Assembly: GCA_001515945.1 (NCBI GenBank)
Contig: LOER01000013.1
Location: forward strand, 1 to 38,114
Length of the DNA stretch: 38,114 nt
Reading direction: 5' to 3'
From: Desulfitibacter sp. BRH_c19
Lineage (GTDB): Bacteria; Bacillota; DSM-16504; Desulfitibacterales; Desulfitibacteraceae
The position numbers and the translations under genes are program-made. Of the stretch, positions 1-8,113 are shown piece by piece (the first letter of the stretch is position 1; each line of letters starts with the position of its first letter). The notes beneath the pieces are model-generated. The model saw only the letters and a list, made by a program, of their open reading frames with translations, made no database searches and was not told where the DNA came from.

Positions 1-868
1 ATATAACTGGTAGCAATAAATCTGTAGCAATATTTGCAAGAACAGCTCCTTCAGCTGGACCAGCATAACCACCTATATAGGAGAAACCGCCTGCTCTTAT
101 GTTGTGGCCACAGTTTATTCCCATAACAATCCTATGGAAGTTACTCATAGATGCTTTTAATTCCACCGGGCACAATGACATTGTATTATTTCCTTCACCA
201 GGGAAAAATGCTGCTCCACCAAGATGACCATAATGTGTCACTGCACCAGCAATTCCTGTATGGCCAATTCCAGGCCTTTCGGCTCTATATGTGGCTTGTC
301 TTCTAAGTTCTGCTTCATATCTGCCCATTAATGTTTCATAAGGTGTTCCAGATCTAATTTTTTTGCCGTATACTGTTGCTAATGTAGGTCCATGTAAAAC
401 GTCTACTAACTTAGGATATTTAATCAGGCCTTCTGTAATTGGTACATATAATTCTTCAGAAACCACAATTCCTAGGGATGCACATACAATTGGCTCCACA
501 GTAGATTCGGGTCTCCTAGGTCTCATAACAACTTGGTCTTTCCCACGTCCAAACTTTATTTCTTCAGGGTATTCTCGTAGTGTTTCCTGGAGTTCCTGTT
601 CAGTTATTTTGATAATACGTTCTGTATCTGTGCAAAGCAAACCCATTTCAAGAGCTAATTCGTAACCTGCTTTAAAAAAGCGGTCTGCAAGCTCATCGTC
701 ACAGTTTATTGGGTTTTCCATATCAAGAGTTTTTTCTAATCCATGTTCTTTTAGTTTAGCCTTAATTGTCCTAGGTATAACCTTAGTATCCCATTCTTTA
801 ACTGTGCAAACAGGACCTGAATAAGCTTTATCTAGGCTATTCATAATTTTGTTAATTCTAACTGACAT
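1..868 (-). CDS. MtmB-family corrinoid methyltransferase without pyrrolysine (3' part missing)
   Basis: The frame opens at an ATG preceded by AGAGGGGGAAGG and stays open for 289 codons to the window edge, so about 170 residues of the usual ~458 are missing. It matches the monomethylamine methyltransferase MtmB as I recall it: N-terminal CTDTERIIK, a conserved ERPGIGH segment near residues 197-203 and GGYAGPAEGA near 266-275. MtmB passes a methyl group from methylamine to a corrinoid protein and uses pyrrolysine (UAG) at residue 202 in RPGMGV-Pyl-G. Here the aligned stretch reads RPGIGH-T-G, with Thr204 coded by ACA, and no in-frame UAG is seen. The substrate is therefore probably not handled by the pyrrolysine mechanism and may not be monomethylamine. 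The gene lies 64 bp after the corrinoid protein gene and is probably co-transcribed with it. Family sure; substrate unknown. Confidence 0.85.
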   Translation of the reverse strand, partial: MSVRINKIMNSLDKAYSGPVCTVKEWDTKVIPRTIKAKLKEHGLEKTLDMENPINCDDELADRFFKAGYELALEMGLLCTDTERIIKITEQELQETLREYPEEIKFGRGKDQVVMRPRRPESTVEPIVCASLGIVVSEELYVPITEGLIKYPKLVDVLHGPTLATVYGKKIRSGTPYETLMGRYEAELRRQATYRAERPGIGHTGIAGAVTHYGHLGGAAFFPGEGNNTMSLCPVELKASMSNFHRIVMGINCGHNIRAGGFSYIGGYAGPAEGAVLANIATDLLLPVI

Positions 869-932
869 TTGCCTTCCCCCTCTTATCGATATATTATGAC
901 TCAACATTATATTGCTAATAATTTATTACTTT

Positions 933-1625
933 TTATGCTTTGCCAAGGTCTACTGCTTCTATTTCTTGCCCAGGTGCTTTACTAGATGCCATTATTTTTT
1001 TACAAAGTTCTACTGCATCAGTTGCATTTCTACCATATCCATCTGCTCCAATTTTTTCTGCCCAATCTGGTGTTACTGGCCCACCACCAACAACGCAATA
1101 ATATTTATCACGTAGCTTTGCATCTTTTAAATAGGTAATAATATCTTCCTGGTATGGCATGGAAGTTGTTAATAATGTAGAAGACGCAATAATTGATGCT
1201 CCAACTTCTTCAGCCTTATTTACAAAGTCCTTAGGATCTACATCTACCCCTAAGTCATATACTTCAAATCCATTTACAGAAAGCAAGGCAGACACTACAT
1301 TTTTACCAATATCATGTAGATCACCCTTGACCTGCCCAATCACTACCTTGCCCATCCTTTCGGAGGCAGCTTCATCTCCAAGTGCCTCTAATACTAGCTT
1401 CAGAATTTCCGTCATTGAATCACCAGCTAGGATTAATTCTGGCAAGTAAGCAGTTCCTTCACTAAATCTTTCACTAACAAGCTTTAACCCTTTGGTTCCA
1501 CCTTTTTCCATGATTTCTAATGGAGGTATCCCAGCATCTAAGCCTTCTTTTACAATACTGACAGCATCATCCACTTCACCTTCAGCTATGGCATTACTTA
1601 ATCTCTCGAACAACTGATCCTTCAT
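933..1625 (-). CDS. Methyltransferase cognate corrinoid protein (MtmC/MtbC/MttC type)
   Basis: This 230-residue cytoplasmic protein carries the methyl group on cobalt between a substrate methyltransferase and a second methyltransferase. Residues 1-88 are the helical cap (B12-binding 2) domain. Residues 92-215 are the Rossmann B12 domain with the base-off signature D102-L-H104-D-I-G107, where His104 is the lower cobalt ligand, then SSTLLTTSM and VVGGGPVTPDWAEKIGADGY. The length is normal for the family. The ATG follows AAGGAGGAATAAGTAT. It is the first gene before the MtmB-like gene, so that protein is the obvious methyl donor enzyme. No activator (RamA) or methyl-acceptor methyltransferase (MtbA) gene is in the window; they may lie beyond the left edge. 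Confidence 0.93.
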   Translation of the reverse strand: MKDQLFERLSNAIAEGEVDDAVSIVKEGLDAGIPPLEIMEKGGTKGLKLVSERFSEGTAYLPELILAGDSMTEILKLVLEALGDEAASERMGKVVIGQVKGDLHDIGKNVVSALLSVNGFEVYDLGVDVDPKDFVNKAEEVGASIIASSTLLTTSMPYQEDIITYLKDAKLRDKYYCVVGGGPVTPDWAEKIGADGYGRNATDAVELCKKIMASSKAPGQEIEAVDLGKA

Positions 1626-1823
1626 TATACTTATTCCTCCTTATTTGTTATCTACCTTGTTACTTCACTCTGTAATAATAATTCGGGATAAATTGAAAAT
1701 TTGCCTTTGCTTACTTTTACAAAAAAAAACACTTTTCAGACAACTTTCTGTAGGGGTTTTGTAACAATATACAATTTGTAAATGTCCTGCCTTTTATGTT
1801 TATCCTGAGTACACTAAATAAGA

Positions 1824-1857
1824 GAGGTGTAACTAAGATTAAACTTAGTTACACCTC
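1824..1857 (-). terminator. Perfect 14-bp hairpin after the BMP gene
   Basis: Arms GAGGTGTAACTAAG and CTTAGTTACACCTC flank a 6-nt loop. It starts 16 bp beyond the stop codon of the BMP lipoprotein gene and separates that operon from the corrinoid gene. The following T-run is weak (CTTATTT), so it may be a poor terminator or an mRNA 3'-end stabiliser. The remaining bases up to 1625 hold the leader of the corrinoid gene; I see no convincing promoter there, only two TTACAAA-type direct repeats near 1755-1780. Confidence 0.6.
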
Positions 1858-1873
1858 CTTATCTAATAAGCTC

Positions 1874-2986
1874 TTATAAGGAACCTTCAATATTATCCAA
1901 AAGCCAATTCATGCTTAACATCTCTTCATCTGTTAATTTCATTCCATCCTCTGCAACAGCTACACCTTCATTATTCAATATTGGTCCTGCAAAAACTTCC
2001 AATTCTCCAGATATTAATTTTTGTTTAGTTTGTTCAACTAGATCATTTACTTCTTCTCCAACTAACTTATCATTTAATTCTGCTATTTCTGCAGCACCTT
2101 CTTCCATACTTCCCCAATAAGCATGTCCTTTCCATGTACCTTCCATATAAGCTTTAGCTTCCTCAATATAAAAGGGTGCCCAATTCCACATAAATGACGT
2201 AAGGTTTGCATCAGGAGCAAATGGTCTCATATCTGAGTGGTATCCAATACTATATAACCCTCTTTCAGCAGCTGCCTGTTGAACAGCAGGACTGTCTTGA
2301 TATTGAGCTAGAATATCGGCACCAACATCCGCTAAACTTAAGCCAGCTTCTTTTTCCGTAGCTGGATCATACCAGGTGTTAGTCCAAAGTAGTTTTACTT
2401 TTGCATCAGGATTTACCGCCTTTACTCCCATAGCAAACCCATTTATAGATCTAACTACTGATGGAATAGGATGAGCTGCTGCATAACCAATTATATTAGA
2501 TTCTGTCATCATTCCTGCGACTATACCAGTCAAATAGGTACCTTGATATTCTCTAATATCGTAAGCAGTTATATTATCTGAAACCGTCCCTCCAGTACAA
2601 TGGAGAAAATAAACGTCCGGAAACTCCTTCGCTAACTTTTCAACTGTCTCCAAATAACCGTAACTAGTTGCTGCTATTATCTTAACTCCGTCAGCTATAA
2701 GCTGACGCATCACTCTTTCGGAGTCCCCACCACCATCGGGAACATTTTCTAGTAAAATTGTTTCCACATTAGGCAATTCACTTTGTAAGCCAAGTCTTCC
2801 CTTATCGTGAGCAGTATTCCAACCTCCGTCAGTAGCGGGCCCTGTCATTATAAAGGCCATTTTTAGTTGTTCTTCCCCTGTATCATTATCATCATTAGCT
2901 TCCTGCACTCCTCCACCACAACCACTAGCAAACAACATCGATACAATAAGCATAGATACAAGAACCAACCTTATCTTTTTACTCAC
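1874..2986 (-). CDS. BMP-family ABC transporter substrate-binding lipoprotein
   Basis: The protein binds the transported solute outside the membrane. The BMP (basic membrane protein/PnrA) family is best known for purine nucleosides. The frame could start at 3067, but the GTG at 2986 sits just behind AGGAGGATGTTTT and gives a proper lipoprotein signal: MSKKIRLVLV, a hydrophobic core, then ASG-Cys23. The mature part begins with a Gly/Asp/Glu-rich linker. Family marks are KMAFIMTGPATDGGWNTAHDKG, GVKIIAATSYGYLE, DVYFLHCTGG and GIVAGMMTESNIIGYAAAHPIP. The 370-residue length is normal. It is the last gene of the molybdenum-hydroxylase/ABC operon, separated from the permease by a repeat element at 3056-3175. 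Confidence 0.92.
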   Translation of the reverse strand: MSKKIRLVLVSMLIVSMLFASGCGGGVQEANDDNDTGEEQLKMAFIMTGPATDGGWNTAHDKGRLGLQSELPNVETILLENVPDGGGDSERVMRQLIADGVKIIAATSYGYLETVEKLAKEFPDVYFLHCTGGTVSDNITAYDIREYQGTYLTGIVAGMMTESNIIGYAAAHPIPSVVRSINGFAMGVKAVNPDAKVKLLWTNTWYDPATEKEAGLSLADVGADILAQYQDSPAVQQAAAERGLYSIGYHSDMRPFAPDANLTSFMWNWAPFYIEEAKAYMEGTWKGHAYWGSMEEGAAEIAELNDKLVGEEVNDLVEQTKQKLISGELEVFAGPILNNEGVAVAEDGMKLTDEEMLSMNWLLDNIEGSL

Positions 2987-3055
2987 AAAACATCCTCCTT
3001 TTATTTTACATATTTTAGGACCGTTTGCTATTATTAAAAACTCCATCACCTCCCT

Positions 3056-3175
3056 ATTTTTATCCACAATATTCCATCCGGGTTAAGACCCCCACTTCTA
3101 TAAGTGGGCTCTAAATCAGGTGGAGTAGAGTCCCCATCTGATTTCTTGATGTTTAGTTTTGGCTGAACGAGTTCA
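3056..3175 (-). repeat. Multi-hairpin intergenic repeat, copy 1 (possible TnpB/IS605 right-end relic)
   Basis: This 120-bp element also occurs at 10741-10901 in the same orientation. Read on the minus strand it begins TGAACTCGTTCA, where the TGA is also the stop codon of the upstream permease. It continues with a weak GTTCAGC/ACTAAAC dyad, a stem AATCAGATGG ... CCACCTGATT, a stem CCCACTT-ATAG-AAGTGGG, and ends near GGATAAAAAT. The frame just after the permease stop reads ELVQPKLNIKKSDGDSTPPD, which has the flavour of a TnpB C-terminus. That link is from memory of such ends and is not proven. Confidence 0.6.
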
Positions 3176-4105
3176 TCTTCCTTCTCGGTCATAAGGTATG
3201 GTTAATGCCTTTGGCATTAAATTCTTTGCTTTTTCAGATTTGTAAGTTATAAAAGTTAAGACTACAATTGTAAAAATATACGGAAGCATTCTTACGAAAA
3301 AAGATGGCATCTCTATACCAATTGCTTGCAACCTAAATCCCAGAACATCCACCCCTCCAAATATTAATGCGCCAATCCAAGCTCTAGCCGGGTTCCAGGT
3401 AGCAAAGATGACCAGCACAATAGCAATCCAACCCCTGCCAGCTGTCATGTTTTCTGCCCAGGCTGGTGCATAAGCTAAAGACAAATAAGCACCTGCAAGT
3501 CCCGCGAAAGCTCCCCCAATGCAAATGTATAAGTATCTTATACGAAATACATTTAAACCTACCGAGTCAGCAGCGCTTGGATTTTCTCCCACCGATCTTA
3601 ATTCTAAACCAGCTCTAGAACGGTAAATTATAAACCAACATATCGGTACTAAAAGATATGCAATATATACTAGGACATCATGATTAAAAAAAACATGCCC
3701 AAAATATGGTATTTCGGAAAGAAAAGGAATTGGGACTTTTTTATAGGATATAGGAGCTGCCATTCCAATCACTTGTTTTCCCAAAAATCCACTTAACCCA
3801 GTTCCAAATATAGTGAGAACCAATCCGGTAACTACTTGATTTGCCTGCAAAGTAACCACTAAAAAGGCAAATACAAGTCCTAACAAAAGCCCGGCAAATA
3901 TTGCTACTAAGGTGCCTAGCATTAAGCTCTGAGTGTTAACCACAACTATGAATCCTGTTGCAGCCCCTACAAGCATCATTCCTTCAACACCTAAGTTCAT
4001 TACACCTGATCTCTCAGCAAATATTTCCCCAAGTGCAGCGTATAAAATAGGAGTTGCCGATATTATAGCAGCGTGAAAAATGGCAACAAGTAAAATAGAA
4101 TCCAT
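3173..4105 (-). CDS. ABC transporter permease, BMP/nucleoside type (YufQ/NupQ-like)
   Basis: This 310-residue polytopic protein belongs to the BPD_transp_2 (branched-chain amino acid/ribose) permease class. It opens with AIISATPILYAALGEIFAERSGVMNLGVEGMMLVGA, the family's hallmark first two helices. The EELR-like cytoplasmic loop is SRAGLELRSVGENPSAADSVG around residues 165-185, the contact to the ATPase. About eight to ten membrane helices are visible. The start lies 2 bp after the upstream permease stop, so translation is coupled. Its stop codon is the first base triplet of repeat copy 1. Confidence 0.92.
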   Translation of the reverse strand: MDSILLVAIFHAAIISATPILYAALGEIFAERSGVMNLGVEGMMLVGAATGFIVVVNTQSLMLGTLVAIFAGLLLGLVFAFLVVTLQANQVVTGLVLTIFGTGLSGFLGKQVIGMAAPISYKKVPIPFLSEIPYFGHVFFNHDVLVYIAYLLVPICWFIIYRSRAGLELRSVGENPSAADSVGLNVFRIRYLYICIGGAFAGLAGAYLSLAYAPAWAENMTAGRGWIAIVLVIFATWNPARAWIGALIFGGVDVLGFRLQAIGIEMPSFFVRMLPYIFTIVVLTFITYKSEKAKNLMPKALTIPYDREGR

Positions 4106-4107
4106 TA

Positions 4108-5199
4108 TTAATTACGACCCCCTCTCCCCAGCTTAATGCGATACCTTGTAAACATTTCTCCTCCTAGCACGAAAAATAATATAGCTCCCTGCAACATAGA
4201 AACCATTACGGCTGGCAACCCAACAATTTGTAAAGCATATCCTCCATTTAACAGTCCACCAAAAAATATTGCTACTAAAATTATTACAAAAGGATTAAGC
4301 CTGCTGAGCCATGCTACAATAATTGCAGTATAACCATAGCCGGGAGAGATATTATATTGTAGCCTTCCAATAATTCCTGATACTTCTGCCATTCCTGCAA
4401 TCCCTGCTATTCCGCCACTTATTAACATTACTAAAACTATATTTTTCTTTATACTCATTCCTGCATAAGATGCTACCTTTTGAGATTCACCTATAACCCC
4501 TATTTGGTACCCCCATGTTGTTCTTTTAAAAATAATGTATAGGACAACTGCAATTATTATCGCAAAGGTTATACCAGCGTGTATTCTAGTTCCTGGTAGA
4601 GTAGGTAATAAAGCATATTCTTCAAATCCCTTTGTGAATGGCATAAACCCATTCGGATCCTTCCACGGGCCATAAACTAAATACCCAACCCATAAAATAG
4701 CTACATAATTTAGCATTAGAGTGGTTATAGTCTCATTTACTCCCACCAGGGCCTTAAGAATTCCAGGTATTAGGCCCCATAAGGCCCCACCAATAAAGCC
4801 TGCGATAACCATACAGGTTAACATAACAGGTGCCGGTAACTGTGGAAAAAATAAACCTACTCCCCCGGCCATAAACGCACCCATATATAGCTGTCCTTCT
4901 GCCCCAATATTCCATAAAGACATTTTAAAGGCAAGAGATACTGCTAATCCTGTTAACATTAGAGGAATAGCCTTTACCATGGTTTCTGAGAAGTTGTAGA
5001 ATGATCCAAAAGATCCTGTAAACATCAACATATAAATCTTCATTGGGCTATACCCCGTAGCCCACAAAAATATTGCACCAAATAATAATGCCAAGGCAAT
5101 GGAGATAAGGGGAATTAGTAAAAAACTAACTTTGGAGACCTTAGCCCGCTTCTCTACACTAATGAAATTCGATAAATTTACCTTTTCTTTTACTAACAC
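4108..5199 (-). CDS. ABC transporter permease, BMP/nucleoside type (YufP/NupP-like)
   Basis: This 363-residue permease pairs with the following one as a heterodimeric membrane channel. Visible marks are the first helix near residues 24-45, KAIPLMLTGLAVSLAFKMSLWNIGAEGQLYMGAF, LVGVNETITTLMLNYVAILWVGYLVYGPWKD and the ATPase-contact loop GYQIGVIGESQKVASYAGMS. A longer frame starts at 5217, but the GTG at 5199 is chosen because GGGGAGGGGAG lies just before it; this overlaps the end of the ATPase gene by 7 bp, which suggests translational coupling. Confidence 0.92.
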   Translation of the reverse strand: MLVKEKVNLSNFISVEKRAKVSKVSFLLIPLISIALALLFGAIFLWATGYSPMKIYMLMFTGSFGSFYNFSETMVKAIPLMLTGLAVSLAFKMSLWNIGAEGQLYMGAFMAGGVGLFFPQLPAPVMLTCMVIAGFIGGALWGLIPGILKALVGVNETITTLMLNYVAILWVGYLVYGPWKDPNGFMPFTKGFEEYALLPTLPGTRIHAGITFAIIIAVVLYIIFKRTTWGYQIGVIGESQKVASYAGMSIKKNIVLVMLISGGIAGIAGMAEVSGIIGRLQYNISPGYGYTAIIVAWLSRLNPFVIILVAIFFGGLLNGGYALQIVGLPAVMVSMLQGAILFFVLGGEMFTRYRIKLGRGGRN

Positions 5200-6707
5200 G
5201 CTCTCCCCTCCCCACACATCATTAGACCAATATCATCAATAGTAGCTTCATTTGGTTTAACTACCCCCATTATTTTACCTTCATACATAACAGCAATACG
5301 GTCGGACAAACAAAATATTTCGTCCAAATCTTCAGATATTAATAAAACTGCTGTTCCTTCCGACCTTTGGCTTAATAGTATTTTATGAATGGCTTGGGTT
5401 GCACCAATATCCAATCCACGAGATGGATAAGCTGCTACAATTAATCTAGGCCGTTTTGAGATTTCTCTTGCTAATAATAATTTTTGCTGGTTACCCCCAG
5501 ACATTAATTTTATAGGAGAATAAATTCCTGCTGTTTTAATGTCAAAGTCTTTTACTATTTCTGTTGAATAGTTTGCAAGATATTCTAAGTGTAAAAAACC
5601 TTTATTGCTAAACTGAGCTTCGTTAAAGCACTTCAATATAAGATTTTGTGTAACAGTTAAATTACCTATTAACCCTGTGCCCATTCTGTCCTCTGGAATT
5701 AGAGATACACCAGAATCTATTATTTTCCTAGGTGCTGCATTGGTCAAATCTTTGTCATCTATTGTAATTATTCCTGAGATTACTGTTCTTAACCCTGCTA
5801 TTACTTCTGTAAGCTCCCTTTGTCCATTTCCTGCAACTCCGGCAATTCCTATAATTTCTCCACCGTAAACATCTAACGAAAAATCTTCGAGAGCTTTCAC
5901 CTTTTTATCATTTAAAGCAGTTATATTCTGTATGCTTAAGACTTTTGGGCCTATCTCTTTATCATCTTTATCATATGTCAGGCACACTTCTCGGCCTACC
6001 ATGAGATTGGATAATTGTTGCTTAGAGGTTTGAGTCTTCATTAGTGTTGCAATAGATTTTCCTTGTCTTAATACCGTTATCCGATCCGCAACATTCATCA
6101 CTTCATTAAGTTTATGGGTAATTACAATAACTGCCTTGCCTTCCTTTGCCATTTTACGCAGAGTTATGAACAATTCCTCTACTTCCTGCGGAGTTAAAAC
6201 TGCAGTAGGTTCGTCTAGAATTAATACTTCTACTTTTCGATATAACATTTTTAAGATTTCGACCCTCTGCTGCTCACCCACAGATAGTTGCCATATCTCA
6301 GATCTGGGATCGACCTTTAATCCATAATTAGCTGTAAATTGTTCTATCTCATTATGGAGTTTCTCTAAATCATAAAAACGCTGTATATGCTTCAACCCTA
6401 AAATAATATTTTCCGTAGCCGTTAAACAGTCAACTAGCTTAAAGTGTTGATGGACCATACCTATTCCAGCTTTTATTGAATCCTTCGGGGAATTAAACAC
6501 TACTTGTTTATCATTAATAACTATGGTTCCATCCTCTGCCTTGTATAAACCCGAAAGTATACTCATCAAAGTACTTTTTCCTGCACCATTTTCACCAAGT
6601 AATGCATGTACTTCTCCCCTATATATTTCAAGGTTTACATTCTCATTAGCTACTACCCCCGGAAACTTTTTTGTAATATTATGCATGTTTAATAAGGGGT
6701 TAGTCAT
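5193..6707 (-). CDS. ABC transporter ATPase with two nucleotide-binding domains (YufO/NupO-like)
   Basis: The 504-residue protein has two tandem ABC domains and energises the two permeases. The first has Walker A GENGAGKST (about residues 39-47), signature LSVGEQQR and Walker B VLILDEPTAVLT. The second has a degenerate Walker A GVAGNGQRE, signature MSGGNQQKLLLAREI and a degenerate Walker B RLIVAAYPSRGLD. That asymmetry is standard for the sugar/nucleoside (RbsA/YufO) class. ATG follows AAGGAGGTATTAAAA, 44 bp after the hydroxylase 2Fe-2S gene, so it continues the same operon. Confidence 0.95.
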   Translation of the reverse strand: MTNPLLNMHNITKKFPGVVANENVNLEIYRGEVHALLGENGAGKSTLMSILSGLYKAEDGTIVINDKQVVFNSPKDSIKAGIGMVHQHFKLVDCLTATENIILGLKHIQRFYDLEKLHNEIEQFTANYGLKVDPRSEIWQLSVGEQQRVEILKMLYRKVEVLILDEPTAVLTPQEVEELFITLRKMAKEGKAVIVITHKLNEVMNVADRITVLRQGKSIATLMKTQTSKQQLSNLMVGREVCLTYDKDDKEIGPKVLSIQNITALNDKKVKALEDFSLDVYGGEIIGIAGVAGNGQRELTEVIAGLRTVISGIITIDDKDLTNAAPRKIIDSGVSLIPEDRMGTGLIGNLTVTQNLILKCFNEAQFSNKGFLHLEYLANYSTEIVKDFDIKTAGIYSPIKLMSGGNQQKLLLAREISKRPRLIVAAYPSRGLDIGATQAIHKILLSQRSEGTAVLLISEDLDEIFCLSDRIAVMYEGKIMGVVKPNEATIDDIGLMMCGEGRAC

Positions 6708-6751
6708 TTTTAATACCTCCTTGAATAATAAAACAAAAATACAATCTCTTC

Positions 6752-7234
6752 TTATTTGTTGTTATGCGCTAATCTAGCCGAGGCTTTTTTGACTCCATCA
6801 ATAATTTGATGATACCCTGTACATCTACACAAGTTACCTGCCATTGCCTCCTTAATTTCTTCCTCCGTGACGTTATCTTTCTTAAGCAACAATGAATGTG
6901 CAGTCATCAAAAAGCCTGGAGTACAAAAGCCACATTGTACGGCACCCGCTTCTATGAAGCTTTCCTGCAAAATAGATAGCTTACCGTCTTTTGCTAATCC
7001 TTCAATTGTAGTTATATCTTTTCCGTCTGCCCAAACAGCTAAATAAACACATGAATCTACTGGTTCTCCATCTATTAAAACTGTACATGCCCCACACTCA
7101 CCAACCTCACAGCCCTTTTTGGTACCTGTCAATAACAACTTATTTCTAAGAACTTCTAACAGGGATTCTCTGACATCAATTTCTATATTTAGTGGCTCCC
7201 CATTTACAACTAAGGACAATGTTCTTTTTGTCAA
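6752..7234 (-). CDS. Molybdenum hydroxylase, 2Fe-2S subunit (XdhC/CoxS-like)
   Basis: The small subunit carries two [2Fe-2S] clusters and passes electrons from the Mo centre to FAD. The plant-type cluster ligands are Cys42, Cys47, Cys50 (CEVGECGAC) and Cys62; the helical-domain cluster has Cys101 and Cys104 (CGFCTPG) plus Cys136 and Cys138 (CRC). All eight cysteines are present and the 160-residue length is normal. It is third in the MoCo-FAD-2Fe-2S order, 6 bp after the FAD gene. The final AHNNK tail is unremarkable. Confidence 0.95.
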   Translation of the reverse strand: MTKRTLSLVVNGEPLNIEIDVRESLLEVLRNKLLLTGTKKGCEVGECGACTVLIDGEPVDSCVYLAVWADGKDITTIEGLAKDGKLSILQESFIEAGAVQCGFCTPGFLMTAHSLLLKKDNVTEEEIKEAMAGNLCRCTGYHQIIDGVKKASARLAHNNK

Positions 7235-7240
7235 TTTACC

Positions 7241-8113
7241 CTACCCCCTTGCTTGTTCATAAGCTACCCTTAATGCTCTTGGGACCAATTCTTCAACAAG
7301 TGCCTGCCGAAATTCTTTAGTAGCTCTCCAAGATGTCCTTGGATTTGCTTCTTTTAAAGCTGCTTCACCTATCTCTTTTAGCAGATTATTTGAAAGTGTT
7401 TTATTCCTAGATATTTTTTCCGCTTCTACACACCTAATTGGTGTAGGTGCTGCTGTTCCTAAGGCAATTCTAGAATATTTTATGGTAGTACCATCATCAT
7501 TTAGTGCACAGGTAACAGCACACCCAAGGGTAGAAATGTCCATAGCTTTTCTCCTGCTAAACTTAATATAATGACCTCCAAAATACCTATCTAGTGGACG
7601 GATAATAATGGATGTAAGTATCTCGTCAGGCCGTTTGCTCGTTTTATATGGCCCAAGATAAAAATCATTTATTGAAATGATTCTGATACCATTCAAGCTT
7701 GCAAATTCTAACTGCCCATTTAAGGCCAGCAAACTAGGAGCACTATCAGCTGATGGGGCACCATTGCAAATGTTGCCCCCAATTGTTGCAACATTTCTAA
7801 TCTGCGGTCCTGCTAAAGATTTTGCCGCTACAGCGAGTATAGGAATTTCTTCATTTATTATTGTGTTTCCCATTATCTGACTAAATGTAGCCATGGAACC
7901 TATCCGAATACTTCCGTCCTTTTGTTTATAAATGGTTTTCAAATCATTTATTTTACTTAGGCTTATTAATGTAGTATCTGCTTGCCTACTTTCTCGCATT
8001 TTTATTAACAAATCTGTTCCGCCAGCTATTAATACAGGATTGGTTTCCTTATGAGCCAATTCTAAAGCATCCGCTACTCTCAAAGGCTCAAGGTACCTCG
8101 AAAAATTGTACAT
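7241..8113 (-). CDS. Molybdenum hydroxylase, FAD subunit (XdhB/CoxM-like)
   Basis: This 290-residue subunit holds FAD and hands electrons to the final acceptor. The N-terminal PCMH-type FAD motif is IAGGTDLLIKMR near residues 29-40, and the second is IRNVATIGGNICNGAPSADS near 105-124; the CO_deh_flav_C domain follows. Its ATG overlaps the stop of the MoCo subunit by one base (TAATG) behind AAGGTGGTG, a sign of coupled translation. The electron acceptor cannot be told from sequence. Confidence 0.95.
   Translation of the reverse strand: MYNFSRYLEPLRVADALELAHKETNPVLIAGGTDLLIKMRESRQADTTLISLSKINDLKTIYKQKDGSIRIGSMATFSQIMGNTIINEEIPILAVAAKSLAGPQIRNVATIGGNICNGAPSADSAPSLLALNGQLEFASLNGIRIISINDFYLGPYKTSKRPDEILTSIIIRPLDRYFGGHYIKFSRRKAMDISTLGCAVTCALNDDGTTIKYSRIALGTAAPTPIRCVEAEKISRNKTLSNNLLKEIGEAALKEANPRTSWRATKEFRQALVEELVPRALRVAYEQARG

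Noticed and set aside
1-868. Search for an in-frame UAG read as pyrrolysine
   Set aside because: The visible 289 codons contain no stop; the position matching Pyl202 is a threonine codon.
2987-3067. N-terminal extension of the BMP protein from an upstream ATG
   Set aside because: It would precede the lipoprotein signal by 27 residues; the GTG at 2986 has the ribosome binding site.
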